Origin: a virus
Virus record (IMG/VR): IMGVR_UViG_3300009285_000496
Coordinates: 1 to 40,896 of that record
DNA: 40,896 bases
Strand: one strand, 5' to 3'
Part shown: positions 31,193 to 37,662 of the stretch, one piece after another
How the letters are laid out: every line of letters starts with the position of its first letter
Numbering within the stretch: position 1 is the stretch's first letter
Notes under the pieces: generated by a model
Databases searched by the model: none
What the model saw: only the letters and a program-made list of their open reading frames with translations
Told to the model about the DNA's origin: nothing
Program-made: the position numbers and the translations under genes

Positions 31193-31407
31193 ATTAGTCT
31201 TGCATCTGGATCAGCCGCCAGAATTGCGCGACACCGTGCAACTAATTCAGCCTTGGTTTCGGCATCGTGCGTTACCACGTCGCGCAGTTCGCGGATCGTC
31301 GCTGCAAGGATATCGGCTCTGTGCTTTTGTTGTTGGTATCCAATGTACGCTTCCCTTGCTGCTTGTTCACTACTTAGGTAGGTTATCCGCCATGCTTCGT
31401 AACTCAT
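31138..31407 (-). CDS. Helical protein with attC-encoded tail (array 1 cassette)
   Basis: This 89-residue protein has AAGGA upstream of its ATG and a helical body (SSEQAAREAYIGYQQQKHRA, TIRELRDVVTHDAETKAELV). The C-terminal PNAKFRGAAASSPRPLE is encoded by the attC site itself, so the cassette gene has no stop before the site. The body is charged and helix-rich; function unknown. It is co-directional with the phage genes, not with the attC polarity. Confidence 0.65.
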   Translation of the reverse strand: MSYEAWRITYLSSEQAAREAYIGYQQQKHRADILAATIRELRDVVTHDAETKAELVARCRAILAADPDARLMPNAKFRGAAASSPRPLE

Positions 31408-31421
31408 ATCATCCTTTCGCT

Positions 31422-31480
31422 GCCCAACCCTGCATTCAAGCGGGACGCGCTAAAGCGCGCCCCTTAATTTTACGTTAGGC
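31422..31480 (+). repeat. attC site (array 1)
   Basis: A 59-bp site from GCCCAAC to GTTAGGC. The inner boxes are ATTCAAGCGGG and CCCCTTAAT with one extra base on the left; the central ACGCGC/GCGCGC hairpin with a TAAA loop is the same as in the 30482 site, so these two sites are close relatives. Confidence 0.85.
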
Positions 31481-31663
31481 ATTGTTCTTTTTCATTACCT
31501 TGAAGTTGTCACTTGATCCAGCGATATATGAATCTGACATCACCTTGCGCATCGCCTCGCGCATGTCTGCCAACGTACTCGGCATCGTGTAGTACCTCAG
31601 CGCCGAGCCAGATGCTTTCAGCACCGAATCAAGTGCCTCATCTATTCTTTGTTCTGGTGTCAT
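31475..31663 (-). CDS. Small helical protein (array 1 cassette)
   Basis: This 62-residue protein starts at ATG 31663 with AAGGA upstream. N-terminal helix TPEQRIDEALDSVLKASGS, then STLADMREAMRKVMSDSYI. Its stop overlaps the GCCTAAC core at the R'' position (in gene orientation), a typical cassette end. Function unknown. Confidence 0.65.
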   Translation of the reverse strand: MTPEQRIDEALDSVLKASGSALRYYTMPSTLADMREAMRKVMSDSYIAGSSDNFKVMKKNNA

Positions 31664-31676
31664 TTCAATCCTTTCT

Positions 31677-31740
31677 GCCTAACCCATCGTTGCACGCGGA
31701 CTGGCGAAAAGCCGCCAGCCGGTGAACTCAGACGTTAGGT
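31677..31740 (+). repeat. attC site (array 1)
   Basis: A 64-bp site from GCCTAAC to GTTAGGT. The inner boxes are GTTGCACGCGG and CCGGTGAAC, with extra bases on the left; the central hairpin is CTGGCG/CGCCAG. It lies between the 31475-31663 gene and the truncated membrane gene on the other strand. Confidence 0.8.
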
Positions 31741-31748
31741 TTATATTT

Positions 31749-32237
31749 ATGACTGCATCTATCTCTCCAAATCAATTGGCTTCTATAGTGCATCGCATGA
31801 TTCACTTGATAACGTGGTTATGGGTTGCTGTTTTTCATATTGCGCTACTAGCCATTGCGCTATTTGCGCTGTATCTTCTCGACATAAAAGGTGCTGACAT
31901 ATACACGTATCTTTTATCTCTGGGCACCATTTTGGGTTTCCAAGCTGGATGGCAATTTCTTTCATTTTTTGGCGTTTCTGGGTTCGCATTAATCTCCGCT
32001 TACGCCATCTTTGTAAAAAAATACGCAGTAAAATTTTCAATTGATTACCTCTGGAAAAATATAAGTGATCATAAAGCGCAGCCCCTCAACTACACGTTAG
32101 ACCGCAATGCAAGCCGCAGACGCTGTTGCACGGCTTCGCAACCCTCGTATGTCAGCGGGGACTCGGATTCACGCAGCACTTCGCGGACTACATCTATGGC
32201 GTACTCAATCCCCGCGTTCCAACGGCCTTTAAGCTGA
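31749..32237 (+). pseudogene. Truncated membrane-protein cassette, only cassette gene on attC polarity
   Basis: From ATG 31749, just after GTTAGGT, the frame encodes two strong transmembrane segments (LITWLWVAVFHIALLAIALF and ALYLL; LGFQAGWQFLSFFGVSGFAL) and basic residues around FVKKYAVKF. At about 32070 it runs into the right half of an attC (32072-32102) and on into antisense sequence of the next gene. Its own stop and the left half of the attC appear deleted. It is the only cassette gene on the plus strand in array 1. No ribosome site is visible, so expression is doubtful. Confidence 0.55.
32072..32102 (+). repeat. Half attC site (array 1, left half deleted)
   Basis: Right half only: AGCGCAGCCCCTCAAC then TACACGTTAGAC ending at 32102. 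It matches the same half of the array 2 attC at 37960-38018 (reverse complement) closely. The matching left half, expected just before, is missing; the membrane gene runs directly into it. Confidence 0.75.
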
Positions 32238-32425
32238 TCCCGCAGCGCGGCTATTTCTTGTGCGTCGGCTTCGATTCTTTCTGCGGCTTGCAGGTAGATG
32301 TGTGCGTTTCCAGCTTCGACTCCACGATCAAACATCCATTTCCATGCAGCTTCGCGGTCTGCGTATTGCCAAGCATCGTAGCTTTTATATTCGTCCGCCG
32401 CTTCTTCTGCCGTTCGTATTTCCAT
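32090..32425 (-). CDS. Helical cassette protein ending in RSNV (array 1)
   Basis: This 111-residue protein is rich in Ala, Glu and Arg (RTAEEAADEYKSYDAWQYAD, AAERIEADAQEIAALRDQL, QRLRLALRSNV). GGAG lies upstream of ATG 32425. The last residues SNV* come from the attC half site, as in array 2 gene 38597-38905 (also ...LRSNV). Such attC-encoded ends mark it as a cassette protein. Coiled-coil likely; function unknown. Confidence 0.65.
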   Translation of the reverse strand: MEIRTAEEAADEYKSYDAWQYADREAAWKWMFDRGVEAGNAHIYLQAAERIEADAQEIAALRDQLKGRWNAGIEYAIDVVREVLRESESPLTYEGCEAVQQRLRLALRSNV

Positions 32426-32438
32426 ATCAATCTCCTTT

Positions 32439-32458
32439 ACCTAACCCGTTGGCGGATC
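32439..32458 (+). repeat. Half attC site (array 1, right half missing)
   Basis: ACCTAAC at 32439-32445 followed by CCGTTGGCGGA fits an attC left half. No right half follows; the sequence runs into the stop of phage gene 32466-32609. It marks the truncated inner boundary of array 1. Confidence 0.65.
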
Positions 32459-32465
32459 TGGCGCA

Positions 32466-32609
32466 CTACCTCGTAATGAAAGCAGCAAACAACAACAAAA
32501 CAAAAACCAAGATACCACCAGCAAAAAATCCCTCGTGGTTGCGCGACCACCACCAGCACAGATCATCCTGTAGTTCACATATTCTGATCATCAGGTTTCG
32601 TTTTTTCAT
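32466..32609 (-). CDS. Small membrane protein at array boundary
   Basis: This protein has 47 residues. It has a charged N-terminus (MKKRNLMIRICELQDDLC), a tryptophan cluster (CWWWSRN), then a transmembrane stretch (FAGGILVFVLLLFAAFI) near the end. It overlaps the upstream gene by four bases (ATGA), so it belongs to the phage early operon and not to the array. Function unknown. Confidence 0.65.
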   Translation of the reverse strand: MKKRNLMIRICELQDDLCWWWSRNHEGFFAGGILVFVLLLFAAFITR

Positions 32610-32758
32610 TTTTCCACCTTAACGATAATTGCAAAGTTATCTTTTGGCTCTGGCATATCTTCAAGCGCAAACATAATCGCTAGCACTGGGTTAGATTCGG
32701 TCACAATTTTCACATGCTCACCTTCTGCTAGGATCAATTTTACGTTGTAAGTTTGCAT
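32606..32758 (-). CDS. Small beta-rich phage protein
   Basis: This 50-residue protein starts at ATG 32758, one base after the upstream stop, with AAGGGAAA as ribosome site. It reads QTYNVKLILAEGEHVKIVTE, SNPVLAIMFALEDMPEPKD, then NFAIIVKVEK. It is a small folded unit of alternating strands; no family recognised. Confidence 0.65.
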   Translation of the reverse strand: MQTYNVKLILAEGEHVKIVTESNPVLAIMFALEDMPEPKDNFAIIVKVEK

Positions 32759-32759
32759 T

Positions 32760-33113
32760 TTAAATTTCCCTTTCATCTTCCAAAACGGTCGCCCTGCGGA
32801 TCGCAGCTGCTCTCCAATAGGTATTGGATCGGTCAACGAGGAAATCAGCTAGTGTGGTTGCCGAAACATCGTTGTCAGGATGTGATGCGCACGCATAGAG
32901 ATACGCCCCTAGCAGCATCGCGTCAGCAAAACAAAGCTCTGATATAGCCTCCTGCACATTCTCCGGCATGAAGGGGCTGTAATCGCCTGCAAACAGCTCG
33001 TTGGCTTTATTCTCGACCCACTCGGAGCGCTCTTCTGCAGCGACCTCTTTAGCCATGTAACGATCCATGTCTTCGGTGAATGCGATTCGTTCGCCGTTTG
33101 TAAAATTAGGCAC
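32760..33113 (-). CDS. Phage early protein, unknown
   Basis: This 117-residue protein starts at GTG 33113 with GGAGG five bases upstream; an ATG one base earlier is in another frame. It is helix-rich (ERIAFTEDMDRYMAKEVAAE, ENVQEAISELCFADAMLLGA) and ends with LVDRSNTYWRAAAIRRATVL. No domain is recognised. It is part of the leftward early operon that runs into array 1. Confidence 0.65.
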   Translation of the reverse strand: MPNFTNGERIAFTEDMDRYMAKEVAAEERSEWVENKANELFAGDYSPFMPENVQEAISELCFADAMLLGAYLYACASHPDNDVSATTLADFLVDRSNTYWRAAAIRRATVLEDEREI

Positions 33114-33127
33114 ATCTACCTCCTTGG

Positions 33128-33277
33128 TTAAATTGGCAGCAGGAAGGTGGCTGGGCGCAACTCCAGCAAACCTGTAGCGGACAGGGTTTTATGCTCAACA
33201 GTAACGCTATGGGAGGGGATTGCCGCTGCAACTTCACCATATATGCTACCGCAATTGCACGCGTTTCTAGCTTCCAA
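33128..33277 (-). CDS. Small Cys-containing protein with TTG start
   Basis: From TTG 33277 the minus strand encodes EARNACNCGSIYGEVAAAIP, SHSVTVEHKTLSATGLLELR, PATFLLPI (49 residues in all). AGGAAGG lies seven bases upstream. The stop is eight bases before the GGAGG of the next gene, so it fits the leftward operon. A 14-base perfect inverted repeat joins its ribosome site (33283-33296) to its own 3' end (33136-33149), which could close the ribosome site. The coding call rests on the start signal and composition and is moderate. Confidence 0.5.
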   Translation of the reverse strand: MEARNACNCGSIYGEVAAAIPSHSVTVEHKTLSATGLLELRPATFLLPI

Positions 33278-33296
33278 CGCCGCACCTTCCTGCTGC
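33136..33296 (-). repeat. Inverted repeat joining ribosome site and 3' end of the TTG gene
   Basis: GCAGCAGGAAGGTG (33136-33149, plus strand) and CACCTTCCTGCTGC (33283-33296) are perfect 14-base inverted repeats 133 bases apart. In the minus transcript the 5' arm contains the AGGAAGG ribosome site and the 3' arm the last codons of the gene. Confidence 0.65.
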
Positions 33297-33430
33297 AAAC
33301 TGTATCATCTTGTAACGCCAATAAGATGATTTAACTATAAATCAAGTGATAAATAAAAGCAAGCAAAATATTATCATTCGGTGAAATAATAATTATTGAT
33401 TCATTTATAGTAATTTGATAACATGCGGAC
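33278..33430. promoter_or_regulatory. Divergent early control region
   Basis: This AT-rich gap lies between the leftward and rightward early genes. ATCATCTT (about 33304-33311) and AAGATGAT (about 33322-33329) form an eight-bp inverted repeat. Further ATCAAGTGAT, TCATTCGGTGA and AATAATTATT palindromes lie upstream of the HTH gene, as expected for repressor or Cro operators. Candidate -35/-10 pairs are degenerate, so I do not mark exact promoters. Confidence 0.5.
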
Positions 33431-33628
33431 ATGTGGAAAATAAAACTAGACGAACTAAACAAACTCGGCATTACGCAGACGTACATCGCTGCGCAGATCG
33501 GTGTGAGTCAGGCATTTATTAGCCAGCTTGCGTCAGGCAAGGCCAAATCATTGGATTATGATGCCGGGGTTAGGTTTAACAGGCTCTATTTGAGGATCAT
33601 GAGAAAGAGTAAAAATGAAACGAATTGA
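33431..33628 (+). CDS. Cro-like helix-turn-helix protein
   Basis: This 65-residue protein has the HTH unit ITQTYIAAQIGVSQAFISQL, with ASGKAKSLDYDAGVRFNRL after it, typical of small Cro-like phage regulators. It is the first rightward gene of the early switch region, opposite the leftward operon. Probable role: repressor or Cro that binds the palindromes around 33304-33420. No matching CI-type gene is visible on the other strand. Confidence 0.75.
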   Translation: MWKIKLDELNKLGITQTYIAAQIGVSQAFISQLASGKAKSLDYDAGVRFNRLYLRIMRKSKNETN

Positions 33629-33710
33629 TCAGCTTATACAGCGCTACAAGATGGTGAAATGGCATCCTCCTATGTTAATTCCACTGATGTTAAAGAGACA
33701 GGCGTTCTAG
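33615..33710 (+). CDS. Possible 31-residue peptide overlapping the HTH gene
   Basis: An ATG at 33615 inside the end of the HTH gene opens a frame reading KRIDQLIQRYKMVKWHPPML, then IPLMLKRQAF. There is no clear ribosome site and it lacks a recognisable motif. Could be chance. Listed because it lies between the HTH gene and the structured leader. Confidence 0.3.
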   Translation: MKRIDQLIQRYKMVKWHPPMLIPLMLKRQAF

Positions 33711-34145
33711 AATTCCCCTCCCTGGAGAATTACAGCATCCCCCAGCGCTTTGGCGTAGTCTGATGGGGGTATAGCACTAAGAAGAAGCCACCTTGGCGCC
33801 TTTGTGATTGGAACTTACCGGTCGGGCGAATACTAGTTTTCAGGGTGGTTCCTTGTTGGTGTTAAAGGCGTATCGCCATGAGACGTTATGGCTACTCGGG
33901 CGGAGTATCCGGCTCCCGTCCTGAAATAAGTGTCGCAAGGGATTGTGCATAGTATCGAGCTATAGGGCACGAATTGCACACCAACTTCATATTGCAAGCT
34001 TTCCAGTAATACGTTATAGTTCTATCCAGAGGTGGTTTTTCACTTTCACGACCAGGTGAACATAGTAAAAAGCCTCCTTGGCCTAACGCCATCATTCTAA
34101 TACTGGTCTATTAGTTTGGTGGCGTTTTCTTTTGGAGGCTCAAAA
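33711..34145 (+). promoter_or_regulatory. Structured untranslated leader of the antirepressor gene
   Basis: There is no convincing plus-strand gene in these 435 bases. CCCCCA (33739-33744) pairs with TGGGGG (33764-33769). The motif AAGCC-x-CCTTGGC occurs at 33785 and again at 34070. AACGCCA (34085-34091) pairs with TGGCGTT (34120-34126) and is followed by TTCTTTT. AGCCTCC (34071-34077) pairs with GGAGGCT (34134-34140), which contains the Shine-Dalgarno of the antirepressor. A minus-strand frame at 33892-34095, MKLVCNSCPIARYYAQS downstream, is possible but unsupported. Confidence 0.6.
34085..34133 (+). terminator. Terminator-like hairpin ahead of antirepressor
   Basis: The stem is AACGCCA/TGGCGTT, with an inner CTAAT/ATTAG (34096-34100, 34109-34113) and a TTTTCTTTT run. 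It lies directly before the antirepressor ribosome site, so early transcripts from the HTH gene may end here unless antiterminated or refolded. Confidence 0.7.
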
Positions 34146-34829
34146 ATGCTTGAAATATCAAAATCAACATCCGCAACAATGTCCAGCCGTGAAATGGCAG
34201 AATTGACTGAAATTAGACATGACAGCGTAAAAAGAACTATTGAAACACTACTCTATAAGGGTATTCTTCAAGATACACAATTTGTGGATTATGAAATAAT
34301 CAATGGGTTAGGTATTAAAACTTACGGTAAAGAATATCTGATAAATAAACGTGACAGTTACATTATTGTTGCGCAACTATCCCCAGAGTTTACCGCTCGC
34401 CTAGTTGACCGATGGCAAGAGCTGGAATCAAAGCAACCATTAGCCTTGCCAAGCTATCAGGAAGCCCTCAGACAGCTCGCAGACCAGCTAGATATAACCA
34501 GCAAGCAAGCATTACAGATCGAAGCACAGAAGCCTGCCGTGGAGTTTGTGGAGCGTTATATCGAATCTAGTGGTAACAAAGGATTTAGAGGAGTATGCAA
34601 ACTCCTCAAGGCGAATGAATCACGATTTAAAGAGTTTTTGCTGGAAGGTAAAGTCATGTATCGACTGGATGGAAGATTGATGCCATATGGTAATCATCTT
34701 GATGCGGGACGTTTTGAGGTTAATGCTGGGATTGCTGATAATGAACACTCTTATACCGCTGCAAAATTTACGCCAAAGGGTATAAATTGGGTTGCTGGAT
34801 TGTGGGCTGTTCATAACTTGCAATCATAA
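34146..34829 (+). CDS. Phage antirepressor, Rha-type N-terminus with KilAC C-terminus
   Basis: This protein has 227 residues from ATG 34146, seven bases after GGAGG. N-terminal MSSREMAELTEIRHDSVKRT, IETLLYKGILQDTQFVDYEI and INKRDSYIIVAQLSPEFTAR match the pRha domain. C-terminal AQKPAVEFVERYIESSGNKG, FRGVCKLLKANESRFKEFLL and YGNHLDAGRFEVNAGIA match the KilAC antirepressor domain. Such proteins inactivate repressors to switch a prophage to lytic growth. It has a structured leader, so expression is probably controlled at transcription termination and at the ribosome site. Its stop is followed by the replication genes. Confidence 0.9.
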   Translation: MLEISKSTSATMSSREMAELTEIRHDSVKRTIETLLYKGILQDTQFVDYEIINGLGIKTYGKEYLINKRDSYIIVAQLSPEFTARLVDRWQELESKQPLALPSYQEALRQLADQLDITSKQALQIEAQKPAVEFVERYIESSGNKGFRGVCKLLKANESRFKEFLLEGKVMYRLDGRLMPYGNHLDAGRFEVNAGIADNEHSYTAAKFTPKGINWVAGLWAVHNLQS

Positions 34830-34836
34830 TAATCTC

Positions 34837-35508
34837 ATGTTTTATTACTCTTTCAACATTGGGGATTATGCCAGCCATACTAGGCATCTATCAATATACG
34901 AAGATATTGCATATAGGCGTTTGCTTGATTGGTATTATCTTAATGAAAAACCAATTCCAATAAATCCGCAAGAAGCTGCACGATTGATTAACATGAAGAA
35001 CAAGTATCCTGATGTTGAGGGTGTTCTTGAAGAGTTTTTTACAAAGACAGATCAAGGATGGATAAACAAACGCGCAGACAGTGAAATAGCTGTTTATAAA
35101 GGATTTAGTGATGCTGGCAAGCGTGGGGCGGCTAAGAGGTGGTCAAAGGGGGGTGATAGCCCCCCTATAGCCACCCCTATAGCAACCAGTAACCAAGAAC
35201 CATTAACCATTAACCAAGAACCAAGAACAACTAGCGCGTCATTCGTCTTGCCTGATTGGGTTGATAAAGAAAAATGGTATTTATGGATGAAGACCCGTAA
35301 GGGAAAAAAGATGATTCCTGAGCAAATGCAAGCCCAAGTCAATAAACTGACCAAGTGGAAGGGTGATGGATTGGATTATGCAAAAGCACTGTCTGATGCT
35401 GCTGATAATGGATGGCAGGGGTTGTTTGAACCGAAGGTAAACGGAAAAATTCCAAAGCAAGATAACTTTGATAAACGGGATTACGGGAAAGGGGTGACTG
35501 ACCTATGA
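34837..35508 (+). CDS. DUF1376/YdaU-like replication protein
   Basis: This protein has 223 residues from ATG 34837, seven bases after the antirepressor stop. Opening FYYSFNIGDYASHTRHLSIY, EDIAYRRLLDWYYLNEKPIP and DVEGVLEEFFTKTDQGWINK match DUF1376 phage proteins, which pair with a DnaC-like loader and act in replication initiation. A linker with short repeats of NQEPLTINQEP type follows, then PDWVDKEKWYLWMKTRKGKK. It overlaps the loader gene by four bases (ATGA). Weak ribosome site. Confidence 0.8.
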   Translation: MFYYSFNIGDYASHTRHLSIYEDIAYRRLLDWYYLNEKPIPINPQEAARLINMKNKYPDVEGVLEEFFTKTDQGWINKRADSEIAVYKGFSDAGKRGAAKRWSKGGDSPPIATPIATSNQEPLTINQEPRTTSASFVLPDWVDKEKWYLWMKTRKGKKMIPEQMQAQVNKLTKWKGDGLDYAKALSDAADNGWQGLFEPKVNGKIPKQDNFDKRDYGKGVTDL

Positions 35509-36347
35509 GCGACAATAATGAGAACTTTTATCATCACATTAAAGCATTGAAAGTTTCTGCAACCGGAACTTTCGAAGAAGCGATTTCACTTGCTGACATG
35601 TTGAAAACTGATAAAACTCCTAAAAAAGCAATTTGTGAAAACCATGGGGAATATGACAGCCGAAACATATTCCGGGATATGTGGACAAAATGCCCCGTAT
35701 GTAGTCACGAGCAAGAAGAGGAGAAGAGAAAGACTGAGGAAGAAAAAAACCGTCTAGCTAAAATTGATGAATATCAAAGGCTGATAGGAAAGGCTGGTAT
35801 CCCTGAGCGTTTTAAGGATCGCAAACTAAATACTTACATTACTGAGAATGAAGGCCAGAAACATGCTTTAGAATTCGCAAAACTATTTACATGCGAGTTT
35901 GATGATGTTTACAAGACAGGCCGAAGCGCAATCTTTTGTGGAAAGCCAGGAACTGGCAAAACACATCTTGCTGTAGGAATCGGGTTAGAGATTATCAACA
36001 AATACAGCGTTGGGTTTACTACTGTTCAGCGTGTAATGCGAAGGGTTAAGGACTCATGGCGCAAAGACGCTGAGGAATCAGAGACTGAAGTAATTAAGTT
36101 GTATACAACCGTTGATTTGTTAATTATTGACGAGATCGGTGTGCAGTTTGGTTCAGAGTTTGAAAAAAACGCCATGTTTGACATTCTAAACGAACGATAC
36201 GAAGACAGAAAGCCTACTATTTTACTATCAAACCTAACCCAGATTGAGGTTAAGGTTTTCCTAGGTGATCGAATTTATGATCGGCTGCGCGAAGATGGTG
36301 GTAAGTGTATAGCTTTCGATTGGGAAAGCAAAAGGGGTAAACAATGA
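35505..36347 (+). CDS. DnaC-like helicase loader ATPase
   Basis: This protein has 280 residues. A zinc-type motif (Cys44, Cys63, Cys66 in KAICENHGEYDSRN and TKCPVCSHEQ) precedes Walker A GKPGTGKTH (146-154) and Walker B LLIIDE (205-210). The Arg-containing LLSNLTQIEVKVFLGDRIYD follows. The family loads replicative helicase onto phage origins with a DUF1376-type partner, which is the gene just upstream. It overlaps the next gene by four bases. Confidence 0.9.
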   Translation: MSDNNENFYHHIKALKVSATGTFEEAISLADMLKTDKTPKKAICENHGEYDSRNIFRDMWTKCPVCSHEQEEEKRKTEEEKNRLAKIDEYQRLIGKAGIPERFKDRKLNTYITENEGQKHALEFAKLFTCEFDDVYKTGRSAIFCGKPGTGKTHLAVGIGLEIINKYSVGFTTVQRVMRRVKDSWRKDAEESETEVIKLYTTVDLLIIDEIGVQFGSEFEKNAMFDILNERYEDRKPTILLSNLTQIEVKVFLGDRIYDRLREDGGKCIAFDWESKRGKQ

Positions 36348-36547
36348 ACCACTTAGAAGACGCTTACCATTACGAAAATAAACGCTACATACTGGAAGGT
36401 AACCAGACCTGCGCCAGGCTACTAAGGAACTACGCTATACGCGAAGCATTTAAATCTGGAGTGCGACAAAAAGAGATAGCCAATAAACTCGGAATGTCAG
36501 AATCTACTGTGAAGCACATCATTGCAGAACAGAAAAAGCTTGTGTAA
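36344..36547 (+). CDS. Small helix-turn-helix protein
   Basis: This 67-residue protein has HTH VRQKEIANKLGMSESTVKHI followed by IAEQKKLV. An N-terminal helix (EDAYHYENKRYILEGNQTC) precedes it. It overlaps the loader gene by four bases (ATGA). Likely a small regulator in the replication operon; target unknown. Confidence 0.7.
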   Translation: MNHLEDAYHYENKRYILEGNQTCARLLRNYAIREAFKSGVRQKEIANKLGMSESTVKHIIAEQKKLV

Positions 36548-36573
36548 TTGTATAAACAAACTTATAATAACTC

Positions 36574-36963
36574 ATGACGACAATACGCATCACAGACAAA
36601 ACCATTTCGCATGCCGAGTGTATTTTGAGATTAACGCCGCGTGATGGGTCAATGGAAATTGTGATTAGACCTCACAAGAACACAAGGTCATCACAGCAAA
36701 ACAGATTGCTCTGGTCTATGTTGGGTGAGATAAGCGATCAGGTAAATTGGCACGGAAACAAACTTACCACTGAGAACTGGAAAGACGTTTTAACAGCTTC
36801 ACTTAAAAGGCAAACGGTTGTTCCTGGCATTGATGGTGGGTTTGTAGTCTGCGGAACATCAACCAGCAAAATGAGCACCAAAGATATGAACGAATTGATT
36901 GACCTGATGGACGCGTTTGGAACACAACAGGGTGTAAAATTTAGATCTGCACGTGAGGAGTGA
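36574..36963 (+). CDS. ninB: NinB-like recombination protein
   Basis: This protein has 129 residues. KTISHAECILRLTPRDGSME, IVIRPHKNTRSSQQNRLLWS and MLGEISDQVNWHGNKLTTEN match the NinB/Orf family, which assists RecA-dependent phage recombination by binding single-stranded DNA. Its C-terminal TSTSKMSTKDMNELIDLMDA fits too. It pairs functionally with NinG on the other operon. Confidence 0.88.
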   Translation: MTTIRITDKTISHAECILRLTPRDGSMEIVIRPHKNTRSSQQNRLLWSMLGEISDQVNWHGNKLTTENWKDVLTASLKRQTVVPGIDGGFVVCGTSTSKMSTKDMNELIDLMDAFGTQQGVKFRSAREE

Positions 36964-36965
36964 CT

Positions 36966-37262
36966 ATGCACATTGACTATTTCAGCGGAGAAGCCGCAGA
37001 CCTTAAGCGTGGCCATCGTAGCTCGGAGGATGTGCTGTTGGTTTTGGCAAAACATCCACGGGTAAGTACTTGGGATATGAGCGAGCTTCCGTGGTTGCGT
37101 GCCGCGATAGTTGATCTTGAGAAACGAGGATTGATTGTTGCGCAGGATGAGCCATATCCTTGGCACAGATACAAACTAACTAGTATTGGGCTGGCGGAGT
37201 CAGTGTTGAATGTTAGGGTTATAAGTCACGGTTTGCAACGAGCCTTACCGGGCGCGCGCTAG
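36966..37262 (+). CDS. Winged-helix-like small protein
   Basis: This protein has 98 residues from ATG 36966 with GAGGAG five bases upstream. Residues from DVLLVLAKHPRVSTWDMSEL to PWLRAAIVDLEKRGLIVAQD form a winged-helix-like unit followed by WHRYKLTSIGLAESVLNVR. It is the last phage gene before array 2. The ending HGLQRALPGAR is composition-shifted, so the original end may be nearer 37215. Bases 37263-37402 hold no gene. Confidence 0.6.
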   Translation: MHIDYFSGEAADLKRGHRSSEDVLLVLAKHPRVSTWDMSELPWLRAAIVDLEKRGLIVAQDEPYPWHRYKLTSIGLAESVLNVRVISHGLQRALPGAR

Positions 37263-37402
37263 ACGTGGTGAATCAGATACGGTGTTACCTGATGCGGATA
37301 CTGCCCGACCCGAAGTGAGCGGATTTGCTACCCGTAAACAGAGGGATGCACGCCGGACGACGAAGGTCATTCGGGGCAGCGAATCTGGCAGCGAGCCGTG
37401 AC

Positions 37403-37461
37403 CTATAACGTGTAGTTAAGCCGCAGCTTTTTTTGCGGTCGGCTTAAACGGAAAGTTAGGC
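37403..37461 (-). repeat. attC site (array 2, first)
   Basis: A 59-bp site from CTATAAC to GTTAGGC. Plus-strand inner boxes AGTTAAGCCG and CGGCTTAAACG pair with one extra base on the right, that is, on the left when read in attC polarity. The central hairpin is CCGCA/TGCGG around GCTTTTTT. It lies after the winged-helix gene. Confidence 0.85.
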
Positions 37462-37481
37462 ATTTTAACTGGAGAATAGAA

Positions 37482-37652
37482 ATGGACGATAAATTTTGCA
37501 CTGACTGCATTTACTGTCGTGGCGAAGAATGCAATGGACCGGGAGGTGCTCCAGAAGGGAAAGAGATATACGGCTATTCAAAAGCATGTGATTGCTACGA
37601 AGAAATTGAAGCACCTGAGATTGTTCCCTGGAACGTTGGACGCACTAAATAA
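37482..37652 (+). CDS. Small Cys-rich protein (array 2 cassette)
   Basis: This 56-residue protein has GGAG upstream of its ATG and seven cysteines would not be expected by chance: KFCTDCIYCRGEECNGP and SKACDCYEE give six. It is likely a metal-binding protein. The C-terminus (IVPWNVGRTK) comes before the next attC. Function unknown. Confidence 0.65.
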   Translation: MDDKFCTDCIYCRGEECNGPGGAPEGKEIYGYSKACDCYEEIEAPEIVPWNVGRTK

Positions 37653-37662
37653 ACTCGGTAAA

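Larger units (their letters stand above)
30279..32458 (+). mobile_element. Integron-type cassette array 1 without an integrase
   Basis: Four complete attC-like sites (30482, 31128, 31422, 31677) and two half sites (32072, 32439) separate cassettes. The sites share RYYYAAC / GTTRRRY cores, GTTCAAG-like and CTTAA-like inner boxes, and internal stems. The attC polarity is plus, by the extra base in the left inner box, while all cassette genes but one are on the minus strand. No integron integrase is present. The left end is R1; the right end is a half site beside phage gene 32466-32609. Confidence 0.8.

Noticed and set aside
31783-32040. Minus-strand frame opposite the membrane cassette gene
   Set aside because: The plus frame encodes clear transmembrane segments; the minus frame is its antisense.
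33892-34095. Minus-strand frame with CNSCPIARYYAQ
   Set aside because: No good start signal and it lies in the structured leader; cannot exclude but not supported.
37263-37402. Extension or second gene after the winged-helix gene
   Set aside because: An open frame exists in another phase but lacks a start with a ribosome site; possible frameshifted remnant only.
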